DNA of 64,000 nt from Desulfobulbaceae bacterium UBA5611 (GCA_002424635.1 DIKT01000026.1:23802-87801), one strand, 5' to 3'. Shown: positions 1 to 9,875, numbered from the stretch's first letter. Program-made: numbers and translations. The notes: a model not told the origin generated them from the sequence alone.

Positions 1-456
1 GCTGATAACACTGACGTATCCGGCGTCAATACCGTTACTGAACAATCTCTTCAGCAACTGCCTGACAGTACCGGTGACAACTCGATTGTTTTTTCTTATC
101 AGCTTGAAGGAAGAGCTGATCCTTTTGCTCCCTTTATATCTGAAAAGCCCATCAACACAATCAATATGGATGAAATTGTTGAAAACGAGGAAACTTTGAC
201 CGGCATGCAGCTTTTTGAACCGGGGCAACTGAAGCTGGTGGCCATTATTTTTGAAAATAATGCGGAAATAGCCATGGTCGAAGACGCCGCGGGTCAGGGT
301 TATGCCCTTCGACCTGGTATGAAAATAGGAAAAAAGGGTATTATTACAGCCATTACCCCCAATATGGTTATGATTGAAGAAACATCAGTAACCCGCGCCG
401 GCCAGAAAATAACCACAAACATAGAGATGCTGTTAAAGAAAAAGGGAGAAGAGTAA
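1..456 (+). CDS. pilP: Type IV pilus assembly protein PilP (5' truncated by window edge)
   Basis: The frame is open from the first base, so the gene starts upstream of the window. PilP is an inner-membrane lipoprotein that links the PilN/PilO platform to the PilQ secretin in type IV pili. The visible part holds the family hallmark EGRADPFAPF (about codons 38-47), a short linker, then the compact beta domain with LKLVAIIFENN and a GYALRPGMKIGKKG loop, ending in a Lys/Glu-rich tail. The next gene begins only 3 bp after the stop and is PilQ-like, which is the normal pilMNOPQ order. The lipobox would be upstream and cannot be seen. Confidence 0.9.
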   Translation, partial: ADNTDVSGVNTVTEQSLQQLPDSTGDNSIVFSYQLEGRADPFAPFISEKPINTINMDEIVENEETLTGMQLFEPGQLKLVAIIFENNAEIAMVEDAAGQGYALRPGMKIGKKGIITAITPNMVMIEETSVTRAGQKITTNIEMLLKKKGEE

Positions 457-459
457 ATA

Positions 460-2385
460 ATGTATCAGAAGCTCTCCACATTCCAACCGACTATTTTTCT
501 CCTGTGCTTCCTTCTCGTGCTGAACATTGGTTCGGCTTGCGCTGAGGAGCCAACGTCTCCGACTAAACCAGCCTATCTCATCCAGGAGATCAGATCAAAC
601 CTGCAGGGCGATGCCTTAAGTATTGAGATTATTGGTGATTCATCACCGGTATACACCATGTATGACCTCTTTAATCCCCCGCGGCTTATTCTGGATATTG
701 CCAACGCCGGTCTTGATAAAAAAATAAATCCCAACCAGATCATTCCTGACAACAGTTATGCGAAAGTTATCACCAAACCTATGACGGATCAAGATCCCAG
801 TATCTTGCGATTCGAGATAACTATCAAGGAAAGCCATACTTATTCAATAGACAGGGAGCAGAATAACCTGCTGCTCCTGATTCAGCCAAAAACTGAGACT
901 GCCCAGGCTGCTGTCCCGGCGACCGCGACCGATGCAGTAGCTCCGAGCGCTACAGCCCCAATTAAACTGCATGAGGTGGTGATTAACAAAGGACCTGCGC
1001 AAACCAAGGTCCTTATCCTCGCCGACTCACCGCTCACAGATTTTCGTCATAATATTGTGGTCGGTAAAAAAGATCTGCCGGATATGATGTTTATTGACCT
1101 CAATGGAGTCGATGGATCGGAACTGGTCCGGGAGACTGAAGTGGGAACGGCTCTAAGCAAGATCAGGATCGCACCAAAAGGCACTGGCCTGCGCCTGCTC
1201 TTCGAATCCGGCCTGCCGGCGCTTTTTGCTTATACTGTTACCTCGGACCCTCAAGGGCTGCTGGTCACTATTGAAGAAGCAAAAGCTGACTCACCACCAG
1301 AAATTACCAACGCTTTAGCAAATCCTGCTGACACTGCATTAGACGGGATCATTGGTTCTACAGTAACAGCTACCAGCAAGGCCACGGCTCCGGAAAATAG
1401 TGGCGGTAAAAACACAACGACCGCTCGGGAGGACTCTTTTAACTTCGGCGGCTACAAAGATACCAAACGAATCAGCGTTGATTTCTTCAAGATCGACCTC
1501 CATAATGTCTTCCGTCTGTTCAGAGAGATTAGCGGCGTCAACATCATAGTTGACGAATCGGTTAAAGGTTCTCTCACCCTGGCCCTCAATGATGTTCCCT
1601 GGGATTTTGCCCTCGATATTATTTTAAATCTCAAAGACCTGCGCAAGGAAGAGCGCTATAACACCATCGTTATCTATCCAACCAACAAGGAATTTTTCTG
1701 GCCGGAACGAACCGAGGAAAATCTTTCCGTCGAGGCAGACCTTGAAATTGTCCAGCAGGAAACATTGATTATTGAACAATCTGCCGCCCAATCTGAAGAA
1801 ATAATTAAATCGAAGGAACTGATAGCCAAGGGCAGGATTGAACTGAAAAATGAGAACATCGAGAAAGCCATCGAATATTATGAGCAGGCCTTGAAACTCG
1901 ATCCCAAGAATGCCAGGCTTTCTAACCGCTTGGCCTCCTTATATCTGGTAAATCTGGGCATAAATGCCAAGGCCGTCTATTTTGCCAAAGAGACCTTGAA
2001 GATAGAGCCCAAAAATACCCAAGCCGCACTCTACGCAGCCATCGGTCTGGCCAATATGAACCAGATCGGGGAGGCCACAGATTATTTTGCTCAGAGTATC
2101 AGCGACCCGATCCCCAGCAAAGAGGCCCTGATCAGTTATGCCTCTTTCTGCGAACAGAATGGCCAGCCGGACAATGCTCTGAAATTAATTGCCAGATACA
2201 ACACCATCTACGGAGAGTCTGTAGAAACCATGGTGAGCAAGGCCAGGATCTATGACCAAATGGGCCAATCCAGGAAGGCGGACGAGCAATATAGTGCCCT
2301 TCTGGCCTCCGGCTATCCATTGGAACCCGGTCTGAAACAATATATCCAAAGTCGATTAAGCAGCAATCAGGACCCTGGAATCTAA
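460..2385 (+). CDS. PilQ-like N-terminal half (AMIN/STN) fused to TPR repeats, no secretin domain
   Basis: A 641-residue exported protein. Residues 1-28 are a signal peptide ending near SACAEE. Two AMIN-like beta domains follow (about 38-145 and 170-275), which in PilQ bind peptidoglycan. A low-complexity Thr/Ala stretch leads to an STN/secretin N0-like domain (about 335-400, with RLFREISGVNIIVDESVKG). Where PilQ would continue into N1 and the secretin core, this protein instead turns into helical TPR repeats (about 450-635, with ALKLDPKNARL and TLKIEPKNTQA). The secretin core is in the next gene. It therefore looks like a split PilQ whose N-terminal half has gained a TPR module, perhaps acting as both cell-wall anchor and pilotin-like assembly factor (inferred). 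Confidence 0.8.
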   Translation: MYQKLSTFQPTIFLLCFLLVLNIGSACAEEPTSPTKPAYLIQEIRSNLQGDALSIEIIGDSSPVYTMYDLFNPPRLILDIANAGLDKKINPNQIIPDNSYAKVITKPMTDQDPSILRFEITIKESHTYSIDREQNNLLLLIQPKTETAQAAVPATATDAVAPSATAPIKLHEVVINKGPAQTKVLILADSPLTDFRHNIVVGKKDLPDMMFIDLNGVDGSELVRETEVGTALSKIRIAPKGTGLRLLFESGLPALFAYTVTSDPQGLLVTIEEAKADSPPEITNALANPADTALDGIIGSTVTATSKATAPENSGGKNTTTAREDSFNFGGYKDTKRISVDFFKIDLHNVFRLFREISGVNIIVDESVKGSLTLALNDVPWDFALDIILNLKDLRKEERYNTIVIYPTNKEFFWPERTEENLSVEADLEIVQQETLIIEQSAAQSEEIIKSKELIAKGRIELKNENIEKAIEYYEQALKLDPKNARLSNRLASLYLVNLGINAKAVYFAKETLKIEPKNTQAALYAAIGLANMNQIGEATDYFAQSISDPIPSKEALISYASFCEQNGQPDNALKLIARYNTIYGESVETMVSKARIYDQMGQSRKADEQYSALLASGYPLEPGLKQYIQSRLSSNQDPGI

Positions 2386-2581
2386 AAAGAGCAGTTTTCC
2401 CGCAGAGACGATGAGAAGATATAAAAAAATTCTTGGTCTCTGTTCCTCTACGGAAGACTAGTTTTTAATCAGTGAAAAGCTGAATAATTATACTACCATT
2501 TATACTAACAGGTTTCCTTAGAAGCAGGTTTGCACAGACATGACACGTTCCGCTTATTCTTTAATGGCCAAGAGGTTTTCC

Positions 2582-4303
2582 ATGAAACTCAGATCAAAAG
2601 TGGCGTTAACTTTCGCTCTCTTCCTTCTCCCCTTTGTTCTCCTCTCCTGCAGCCCTTTGACCACGCAACCGGAGCAGGCAACTGCAGAGGCGGCAAAACC
2701 TGTCATCCAAGATGCCTCACCGCCATCCCTACCGGTTCGCTACCAGACCGCTTCGTATTTGGTTGAGGCAAACGACAAAGACGAACTGGACAGTGAAGCA
2801 GATGATGTGGTGCTCAAAGTTGGGGCCAGGATCAGTTCAAAGACGAAAGTAGCCCTTAAAGATATCATGAAGCCTTTGGCCAGCCAGAAGAAATTAAATA
2901 TTTCCTGGGCCAGTGATGTCACTCAAGATGCCTTGGTGGATGTCGATATTCAGGCTAATGATGACTTCTATAAGGCTATCGACAATCTCCTGCGTCAGCT
3001 TGATTACTTCTATGAGCTCCAGGGCAGCACCATGGTCATCAAATACAGGGAGACCAGACAGTTCCATATTGCCATGCCTTTTACCAAACAGGAATTCAGC
3101 ACCGGTACCGGCGGTAACGTTCTCGGCGGTGATGTTGGTGGTGCCGGGATAGCCAAAAATGTTGAAGGCACAATCAAACTCACAAGCGAGAAGAATGCAT
3201 TTGATACTTGGAAAAATATTCAAGACAATATAGAAAATATTCTTAAAATTGAACGCACTAATATCATAACTACCGCTGTGACAGATATAACTGCAGATAA
3301 AACTAATTTGGCTGCAGCAAATGAGACTATAAAAGCAACAGAATCAACTGAAGTCGTCAAAACAGGTGGAGGTGAGACTTATTTTTTCATCGATAAACCA
3401 GTTGGTTTAATAACGGTAACCGCTCCTCGGCCCATCTTGAAAAAAGTTGAGGCTTATTTAACTTCTCTTGAAAATCAGCTTTATAAACAGATCTCCATTG
3501 AAGCAAAAATAATTGAAGTGCAATTGGTCGACAGCTCGGCCATCGGCATTAATTGGGATTCCGTCCTCAAAAATTTCAGTATCAGAGGAGCCGTGAAATT
3601 TGGTGCTGAGACCCTGGGCAATGGCGTTAGTGAGTTTGGACAGGTCTTTCCTTATGTTTTTTCCAATGATACCGATGGTAAATGGAATAACGGTATTAAT
3701 CATGGTTCCAGCTACGACCCCACCCGTCTGGTATCTAATATCCGGATCAATACTTCTAATTTTGATGTTTTTCTCAACGCCCTTCAGACTCAGGGAAACA
3801 CTAAAATTTTGTCTAACCCCAAGATCAGTGTCCTTAATGGCCAACCAGCCATGATTACTGTGGGTCAAAATATTACCTATATTGATAAGATAGAAGTTGA
3901 TATCGACGCCCAGACCGGGGTCAGAACTTTTTCTGCGGATACAGCCAGTGTTCTTTCTGGAGTCGGTCTCGCCCTGACTGCCAATGTTTTAAATAATAAT
4001 GATATTATCATGAGCCTCGTGCCTGTTACTTCAGAACTGCAGGGAGAGATTCAATACCGCCAGGTTGGTGAGGGTGAAGTTGGCCTTCCTGTTATAAATG
4101 TTCGCGAAATGAGCACCACGGTGCGAGTCAAAGACGGCGAGATGCTGGTCATTGGCGGTCTGATCAGTGATATAAACGACGAAACAGGTAATTTTGCCCC
4201 TGTTGTGGGCGACATTCCTTTGCTTAAATATCTGTTCGGCTATGAAGAAAAGGTAAAAAACAAAAGAGAACTTATTATTTTGCTGAAACCCCGAATTATT
4301 TAA
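2582..4303 (+). CDS. Outer-membrane secretin, MshL/PilQ-like lipoprotein
   Basis: Forms the outer-membrane ring through which the type IV pilus leaves the cell. I choose the ATG at 2582 (573 residues) because it is preceded by AAGAGG and gives a compact lipoprotein signal with lipobox LLSC; an in-frame ATG at 2540 is the alternative. An STN-like domain lies near residues 80-150 (LDYFYELQGSTMVIKY), followed by a Gly-rich linker and a Thr/Ala/Asn-rich insert. The secretin core is at about 300-573, with NPKISVLNGQPAMITVGQ and the secretin signature VKDGEMLVIGGLISD. The size and domain order fit the MSHA-type MshL family better than full-length PilQ. It is 196 bp downstream of the AMIN/TPR gene and the two probably form one machine. 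Confidence 0.88.
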   Translation: MKLRSKVALTFALFLLPFVLLSCSPLTTQPEQATAEAAKPVIQDASPPSLPVRYQTASYLVEANDKDELDSEADDVVLKVGARISSKTKVALKDIMKPLASQKKLNISWASDVTQDALVDVDIQANDDFYKAIDNLLRQLDYFYELQGSTMVIKYRETRQFHIAMPFTKQEFSTGTGGNVLGGDVGGAGIAKNVEGTIKLTSEKNAFDTWKNIQDNIENILKIERTNIITTAVTDITADKTNLAAANETIKATESTEVVKTGGGETYFFIDKPVGLITVTAPRPILKKVEAYLTSLENQLYKQISIEAKIIEVQLVDSSAIGINWDSVLKNFSIRGAVKFGAETLGNGVSEFGQVFPYVFSNDTDGKWNNGINHGSSYDPTRLVSNIRINTSNFDVFLNALQTQGNTKILSNPKISVLNGQPAMITVGQNITYIDKIEVDIDAQTGVRTFSADTASVLSGVGLALTANVLNNNDIIMSLVPVTSELQGEIQYRQVGEGEVGLPVINVREMSTTVRVKDGEMLVIGGLISDINDETGNFAPVVGDIPLLKYLFGYEEKVKNKRELIILLKPRII

Positions 4304-4346
4304 TTAGTTTAATAACACAGATAATACCTTTTACAGGGAGAAAATT

Positions 4347-5369
4347 ATGAAGAGGTTGTACTACGCACTGGTCGGCCTGATGTTCCTGCTGCTCAGCGGT
4401 TGCGGACAAACTGTGGTTGAGACTCTTAAAGTAACGCAAGCAGCAGGCCCTTCTGCCCCTGGTCAAGGAAGAACCATTGTCATTCTGCCCTTTGCTGATT
4501 ATACCAATGCGGACTCCCTGGCTGCTGCCCATCGCCGCGATATGGCAGTCACCGAAGCAATGACTGATCGTCTGGTGGCCAATGGCTTTAATCTGCCCAT
4601 TCAGGAAGACGTCTTTGCCTATATGGTTGATCAGTCCATCATCAGTCTGGTCGCCTATGAGCAGAACAATTCGGTGTCGCTCAATAATGAACTGAGCGGT
4701 GACTGGTCGGAGGTGATGAAGGACCAGATCCGCGGCTATATCGCCGAGCAGCAGGTCCAACGTGACAATCAGGTTGTGGCCAGCCCCGGCACCCATGGCC
4801 TGACCGAGCAGACAGTCGCCAAACTTGGCCGCAAATTCAAGGCCGATTACATTGTCCGGGGTCGTATCCTTGAATTCAAGTCCCGGCAGGAACATACTTG
4901 GGCCCCATGGAAAAGAGGCATCCTGCCTTTCATTGCCGGCACCACCAGTCAGGTTGCCTTTGGTTTTGCTGACACTGATCAGTATGATAATTTAAACAAT
5001 ATGATTGCCGGTGGTACCTGGGGAGGCATTGTCGGCCGCAATGTCAATGGACCATGGGATGCTGATGGTGGTAGCGATATCCTGGGAATTTCCGGGAGCC
5101 AGACCGCCAATACCATTCTCTGGGGAGCAGTTGGGGCGGCTCTCGGTCAACAGGCAAAAAACAGCGGCCAGGTCGATCAGGCTGTAGTACAAATGCGGAT
5201 CTGGATTCAGGAAGCAGCAACCGGCAATGTCATCTGGACCAATCGCGTCGATGTCAAAGTCTCCCCGGAATCAATAATGGCCGAAGCCCAATATGATGCC
5301 CTGTTTGATCAAGCCATTGAAAAAGGGGTCACCACCCTGGTGGATAACTTCATTCAAACCGGCCTGTAG
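4347..5369 (+). CDS. Lipoprotein of CsgG/LpoB-like fold, downstream of the pilus secretin
   Basis: A 340-residue protein with a clear lipoprotein signal (lipobox LSGC at residues 17-20). The region from about residue 45 (TIVILPFADYTN) to 110 resembles the nucleotide-binding-like fold of CsgG, LpoB and FlgO lipoproteins, with an ADYIVRGRILEFKS strand later and a closing GNVIWTNRVDVKVSPES segment typical of that group. A Gly-rich, weakly hydrophobic stretch (about 210-270) interrupts it. It follows the secretin by 43 bp and precedes a strong terminator, so it is probably the last gene of the pilus operon. I infer a role in assembling or anchoring the secretin; no specific name can be given. Confidence 0.6.
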   Translation: MKRLYYALVGLMFLLLSGCGQTVVETLKVTQAAGPSAPGQGRTIVILPFADYTNADSLAAAHRRDMAVTEAMTDRLVANGFNLPIQEDVFAYMVDQSIISLVAYEQNNSVSLNNELSGDWSEVMKDQIRGYIAEQQVQRDNQVVASPGTHGLTEQTVAKLGRKFKADYIVRGRILEFKSRQEHTWAPWKRGILPFIAGTTSQVAFGFADTDQYDNLNNMIAGGTWGGIVGRNVNGPWDADGGSDILGISGSQTANTILWGAVGAALGQQAKNSGQVDQAVVQMRIWIQEAATGNVIWTNRVDVKVSPESIMAEAQYDALFDQAIEKGVTTLVDNFIQTGL

Positions 5370-5383
5370 ATCAAGACAGCCGC

Positions 5384-5433
5384 AACAACAAAGGCCCTTA
5401 TTCCCGCAACTGGGAGTAAGGGCCTTTGTTGTT
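5384..5433 (+). terminator. Strong intrinsic terminator of the pilus operon
   Basis: A perfect 17-bp inverted repeat (5384-5400 pairs with 5417-5433) surrounds a 16-nt loop. The GC-rich core is AAGGCCC/GGGCCTT with A-rich and T-rich ends on the two strands, so it may work in both directions. It sits directly after the CsgG-like lipoprotein gene. Confidence 0.9.
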
Positions 5434-5494
5434 TAAACCATTTTACGCCGGATCTCGCGCCACTTTTGCAACGCCTGAAACAATTGGACTGTAG

Positions 5495-5521
5495 GTTGGG
5501 TAGAGCACCGCGAAACCCAAC
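5495..5521. repeat. Small REP-like palindrome
   Basis: GTTGGGT (5495-5501) and AACCCAAC (5514-5521) form a hairpin around a short GC-rich loop, inside a GTAGGTTGGGTAGAGC context. Very similar short palindromes recur between genes in many proteobacteria and cyanobacteria. It lies between the pilus terminator and the end of secB. A single copy is seen in this window. Confidence 0.45.
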
Positions 5522-5540
5522 AAAACAATAGCTAAAGCGA

Positions 5541-6026
5541 TTAATTCTCCTGCGAGGCAGCTTCCTTCTGCTTCTTGGAATTCTGATAGAGACCCATAAA
5601 ATTGATCGGCTCCATCAGAAAGGGAACAAAACCGCCATCCACGGACATTTGACTGACAATCTGGCGAGTAAAGGGGAACAGCAGGGTTGGGCAATCGACA
5701 CTGAGGACCATCTCCAGATGTTCCTCGGGTATGTTTTTTAACAGATAGGCGGCCGCGTGTTCAATCTCCATAATAAACATGGTCTTGTCATCGTTACCCT
5801 TATCGACAATCTTGGCTGTAATCTGCAGACTCACCTCAAAATGATCATCACCAAGCTTCTTGTGATTTAATTTCAGATTAACTTCCACGCTGGGTTCTGA
5901 ATTCTGCAGACGAAACACTTCAGGGGCATTAGGATTCTCAAAGGAAAAATCTTTGATATACATCTTCTGCATCCGAAAAACCGGACTCTCACCGGCACCA
6001 TTATTTCCCTTTTCTTCTGTCATCAT
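5541..6026 (-). CDS. secB: Protein-export chaperone SecB
   Basis: SecB is a cytoplasmic tetrameric chaperone that holds preproteins unfolded and hands them to SecA. The 161-residue product has the family size and landmarks: FRMQKMYIKDFSFENPNAP near the N-terminus, VEVNLKLNHK, the ITAKI strand, and the CPTLLFPFTRQIVSQ plus GGFVPFLMEPINF region near the C-terminus, which contributes to substrate and SecA binding. It lies 119 bp downstream of uvrA on the same strand. SecB is patchily distributed outside alpha-, beta- and gammaproteobacteria, so its presence is mildly informative about lineage. Confidence 0.95.
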   Translation of the reverse strand: MMTEEKGNNGAGESPVFRMQKMYIKDFSFENPNAPEVFRLQNSEPSVEVNLKLNHKKLGDDHFEVSLQITAKIVDKGNDDKTMFIMEIEHAAAYLLKNIPEEHLEMVLSVDCPTLLFPFTRQIVSQMSVDGGFVPFLMEPINFMGLYQNSKKQKEAASQEN

Positions 6027-6145
6027 CCCAATCCTTATAATAAAAAATTCTTAGCGCATCGTTTGATGCCTGTAAAATCCAATCATGTCCAATACTTTAA
6101 AGTATATAAAGCAAGGACGCAAAAGAAAAAACCCGTTTTCCTGCT

Positions 6146-9010
6146 TCAATTGCTACCATCAATTCTTTTTCTTTCGGCCGCCAGCACCTGTCCTAAAAAC
6201 TGGCCGGTATGCGACCTTTTTTCAGCGGCTACTTCCTCGGGAGTACCACAGATGACAATTTCGCCTCCCCTATCACCACCCTCCGGGCCCACATCAATAA
6301 TCCAGTCGGCAGTTTTGATAACATCAAGATTATGTTCGATAACTATGACGGTATTGCCATGATCTACCAGCCGACCAAGAACAGCCAGCAAATGCTGGAT
6401 ATCCGCCGGATGCAGGCCGGTGGTTGGTTCATCCAGGATATATAGGGTTTTACCGCTGGGTCGTCCTGACAGTTCCTTGGCCAGTTTCACCCGTTGGGCC
6501 TCACCGCCGGACAACGTAACCGACGACTGACCAAGAGTAATATAAGACAGCCCGACATCAAACAGGGTCTGCAGTCTATTTTTCAGGGGCGGTATATTCT
6601 CAAAAAAAGCCAAGGCCTCTTCTACCGTCATGGAGAGGACGTCATGGATATTTTTATCCCGATAGCGGATATCGAGCGTTTCCTGATTATAACGTTTGCC
6701 TTTACAAGTATCACAGAGCACATAGATATCAGGCAGAAAATGCATGGCAATCTTATTGACGCCCTCGCCTTCACAGGCCTCACAACGTCCGCCTTTGATA
6801 TTAAAGCTGAACTGTCCCAATTTATAGCCTCGGGCCCGTGACTCCGGCAAGCGGGCAAACAGCTCGCGAACTGGGGTAAAGACACCGGCATAGGTAGCCG
6901 GATTCGACCGCGGTGTCCGGCCGATGGGACTCTGATCAATATCGACGATCTTGTCCACATTATCCAGGCCCGACAAAACAGCACCATCAAGCTGCACCTT
7001 GGCTACTCTCTGTTCCAGCCCTTTGCGAGCAAGCTTGAACAAGGTCTCCATCACCAGTGAACTCTTGCCTGAGCCTGATACTCCGGTAACACAGCTCATC
7101 ACCCCCAAGGGAAAAGCGACCTCCACCTGTTTCAGATTATTGACCGAGCCATTTTTTAGAACAAGATTATCCTGCTTGCCCTTGCGGATGCGTCTTCTGG
7201 TGGCAGGTTGTTTAATCAACAATCGGCCCGAGAGATAAGCGCCGGTCAGCGACCGTGCGCAATCTAAAATCCCCGGTACCGGTCCATTATAGACGACCTC
7301 GCCGCCATGCACGCCGGCGCCTGGTCCCATATCAAGTATATGATCGGCAGCCAGAATGGTCTCGGTATCGTGCTCAACCACAATGACACTATTGCCGAGA
7401 TCACGCAATTCCACCAGTGTATTGATGAGTTTCTGATTATCGCGTTGATGCAGGCCGATGCTTGGTTCATCAAGGATATAAAGAACACCGGCCAGACGGG
7501 AACCAATCTGGGAGGCCAGCCTGATCCGTTGAGCCTCACCACCTGATAAGGTCCCGGAGCGTCGGGACAGCGATAAATAGCCGAGGCCGACATCCTGCAG
7601 AAAAGACAAACGATCAACAATCTCTTTCAATACCGGTTGTCCGATCTGGCGCTCCCGAGCGCTGAGCGGCAGCAGCGGGATCTCGCGGAGCAAGGCGTCA
7701 ATGGCCAGGGCGGTCAGCTCATAGATCGACCACCGGCCAATCTTGACCGCCAGGGCTTCGGGCCGTAAGCGGGCGCCATGACAACGGGGACAGGTCTGTT
7801 CATTCATATAACGGGCCAGCTCTTCACGCACCATAACCGATTGGGTCTCATGATAACGACGATCAAGCTGGGGGATCACACCTTCAAAACTCTGCTCAGA
7901 CCGCATCGTTCTTTTGCCTTTCAGATAATGAAAGGCAATCTCCTCGCGGCCGGAACCGTACAGAATAATATCCTGAATCCTGGCGGGCAGTCTGCTAAAG
8001 GGCGCCCCCATGGAAAAATGGTAATGGCTGGCCAGCGCCGCCAGCATCTGACCGGAATAGGAACTCTCAATCCTTCTCCCCCACGGCGCTATCGCTCCTT
8101 CCAAGAGACTCAAGGCCGGATTCGGAATCAGCAGCTCCCGATCAAAGAACTGTTTGACGCCCAAGCCGCTGCATTCCTCACAGGCCCCTTGGGGGTTATT
8201 AAAGGAGAAGAGCTGGGTGGAAAGAGGCGGCATAGACAGGCCACAATTATGGCAGGCAGCCAGCTCACTGAATAGTTGTTCCCTGTCCTCATCGGGAAAG
8301 TGGGCCAGTAATGAACCTTCAGTCAGCTTGACGGCTGTGGATACGGAATCAGAGAGACGCCGCCGAATCGCCGGCTTTAGTACCAGCCGGTCAACGACCA
8401 CTGCAATGGAATGACGACGATTTTTATCAAGGTCGCCCACTTCGTCGGCATGCAGAATATCGCCATCAACCCTGATCCTGACAAAACCCTCTTTGCGGAT
8501 ACGGGCCAGGATCTGCTCGTGCCGTCCTTTCTTATTGACTACCAGCGGCGCCAGCAGAACAACTTTGGTCCCTTCCGGCAAGGCCAGGAGAGTAAGCACC
8601 ATCTCCTCGATCGATTGCGAGCGGATCGGCTGGCCACACTGCGGACAGCAAGGCTGGCCACAACGGGCAAACAGCAACCGCAGGTGATCGTAGATCTCGG
8701 TCACCGTGCCTACGGTTGAACGCGGGTTCTTACTGGTCGTCTTCTGCTCAATGGAGACGGCCGGGGAAAGTCCCTCCAGAGAATCGACATCGGGCTTATC
8801 CATCTGACCCAGAAATTGTCGGGCATAGGTGGATAAAGATTCAACATAGCGCCGTTGGCCCTCGGCGTATAAGGTATCAAAGGCCAAGGTCGACTTACCG
8901 GAACCGGATAGTCCGGTAAACACCACCAGGCTGTTGCGCGGCAGATCAACATCTATATTTTTCAGATTATGCATCCGCGCTCCGCGGATGCTTAAGGTCT
9001 GTGGTTCCAT
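6146..9010 (-). CDS. uvrA: Excinuclease ABC subunit A
   Basis: UvrA is the damage-recognition ATPase of nucleotide excision repair and works with UvrB. The 954-residue protein has the expected tandem ABC layout. The first Walker A is GLSGSGKSTLAF (about residue 32) and the second is GVSGSGKSSLV (about residue 640). Two LSGGEAQR signatures and two zinc modules are present (CHNCG...CEEC and CEACEGEG...CDTCKGKRYN). ILDEPSIGLHQRDN and ILDEPTTGLHPADI are the Walker B regions. Length is normal and no frameshift is seen. It begins far from its upstream neighbour on the same strand and appears to be monocistronic or cotranscribed with secB. Confidence 0.98.
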   Translation of the reverse strand: MEPQTLSIRGARMHNLKNIDVDLPRNSLVVFTGLSGSGKSTLAFDTLYAEGQRRYVESLSTYARQFLGQMDKPDVDSLEGLSPAVSIEQKTTSKNPRSTVGTVTEIYDHLRLLFARCGQPCCPQCGQPIRSQSIEEMVLTLLALPEGTKVVLLAPLVVNKKGRHEQILARIRKEGFVRIRVDGDILHADEVGDLDKNRRHSIAVVVDRLVLKPAIRRRLSDSVSTAVKLTEGSLLAHFPDEDREQLFSELAACHNCGLSMPPLSTQLFSFNNPQGACEECSGLGVKQFFDRELLIPNPALSLLEGAIAPWGRRIESSYSGQMLAALASHYHFSMGAPFSRLPARIQDIILYGSGREEIAFHYLKGKRTMRSEQSFEGVIPQLDRRYHETQSVMVREELARYMNEQTCPRCHGARLRPEALAVKIGRWSIYELTALAIDALLREIPLLPLSARERQIGQPVLKEIVDRLSFLQDVGLGYLSLSRRSGTLSGGEAQRIRLASQIGSRLAGVLYILDEPSIGLHQRDNQKLINTLVELRDLGNSVIVVEHDTETILAADHILDMGPGAGVHGGEVVYNGPVPGILDCARSLTGAYLSGRLLIKQPATRRRIRKGKQDNLVLKNGSVNNLKQVEVAFPLGVMSCVTGVSGSGKSSLVMETLFKLARKGLEQRVAKVQLDGAVLSGLDNVDKIVDIDQSPIGRTPRSNPATYAGVFTPVRELFARLPESRARGYKLGQFSFNIKGGRCEACEGEGVNKIAMHFLPDIYVLCDTCKGKRYNQETLDIRYRDKNIHDVLSMTVEEALAFFENIPPLKNRLQTLFDVGLSYITLGQSSVTLSGGEAQRVKLAKELSGRPSGKTLYILDEPTTGLHPADIQHLLAVLGRLVDHGNTVIVIEHNLDVIKTADWIIDVGPEGGDRGGEIVICGTPEEVAAEKRSHTGQFLGQVLAAERKRIDGSN

Positions 9011-9128
9011 GACAGATCAAGAGCAAGATAAAAGATTGTTTTTTTCCAGCAAAGAGGCAGAGGCGCTGACAGGCCCCAAGTCTTTCTTATCACCATCCCT
9101 GCTAAAGCCATGAGTATTCCGCCAGGAA

Positions 9129-9545
9129 TCAGGCAGCGCCAAAATTCATATGGTCAACCTTGAGACAACGATCCATGATAACAATCAGTCCTCCTTTGGC
9201 GGCCAGATCTGCCGCTTCCTGATTTATAATGCCCTGCTGCATCCACACCACTTTTGCCTTTATGGCAATGGCCTCGGCAACAATAGGCAGCACATCCTCA
9301 GAACGTCTGAAGATATCAACCACATCAATTGCCTGTGGAATAGAAACAAGATCAGGATAGCATTTAAGTCCGCAGATTTCGCTGTGACCGGGATTGACCG
9401 GGATGACATTAAATCCAGCCTGGATCAGATAACTGCCGACCTGATAACTGGGCCGATTTTCCTTAGGGGAGAAACCGACGACGGCAATGGTGCGGGCGGT
9501 CCGCAACACCTCTTTGACAACAGCAACAGTAGATAGATTAATCAT
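9129..9545 (-). CDS. CoA-binding (YccU-type) protein
   Basis: A 138-residue single-domain protein with a Rossmann CoA-binding fold. The N-terminal TIAVVGFSPKENRPSYQVG segment is the nucleotide-binding loop. VIPVNPGHSEICGLKCYPDL and VDIFRRSEDVLPIVAEA are hallmarks of the YccU/CoA-binding_2 family. The C-terminal VVWMQQGIINQEAADLA and RCLKVDH complete it. The family is widespread and binds CoA or acyl-CoA, but its cellular role is not settled. It lies 118 bp upstream of uvrA on the same strand. Confidence 0.9.
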   Translation of the reverse strand: MINLSTVAVVKEVLRTARTIAVVGFSPKENRPSYQVGSYLIQAGFNVIPVNPGHSEICGLKCYPDLVSIPQAIDVVDIFRRSEDVLPIVAEAIAIKAKVVWMQQGIINQEAADLAAKGGLIVIMDRCLKVDHMNFGAA

Positions 9546-9875
9546 ATAGGCTCACAATAAACATTTATTCGTATTCTCCAATGATACCAGTCTCCATGAC
9601 GGCCCTAAAAGTGTCTTGAAAAAGGGTCTTGTCCCGACAATCCTCATTTTGCAAGCACCCTCAAGATCAGCTTGGTACTCATATCTTTAACAACGAAAAT
9701 TGGCATTGAAGATGGTTACGAAATTAACAATAGATTCTGACCGGAGCGCTTCCATTTGCGAAAAAAGGATTTACCACTTATACATGCTGTGGTATTTTAA
9801 CCGCTTATTGTCCCAGGCTGAAAGAAAAAAACAAATCAGGCCAATCTTTTGTCTTTTCCAAACCAAGGAACTTCA
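9546..9875. other. 330-bp intergenic region between divergent genes
   Basis: This gap separates the CoA-binding gene (minus) from glyQ (plus). Apart from the promoter candidate listed separately I see no tRNA, no T-box leader signature and no small gene. The sequence is of ordinary, slightly AT-rich composition. Confidence 0.5.
9756..9784 (+). promoter_or_regulatory. Candidate sigma-70 promoter of glyQ
   Basis: TTGCGA (9756-9761) and TATACA (9779-9784) are separated by 17 bp, the ideal spacing. A transcript would start about 85 bp upstream of the chosen glyQ start. This is pattern matching only. Confidence 0.5.
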
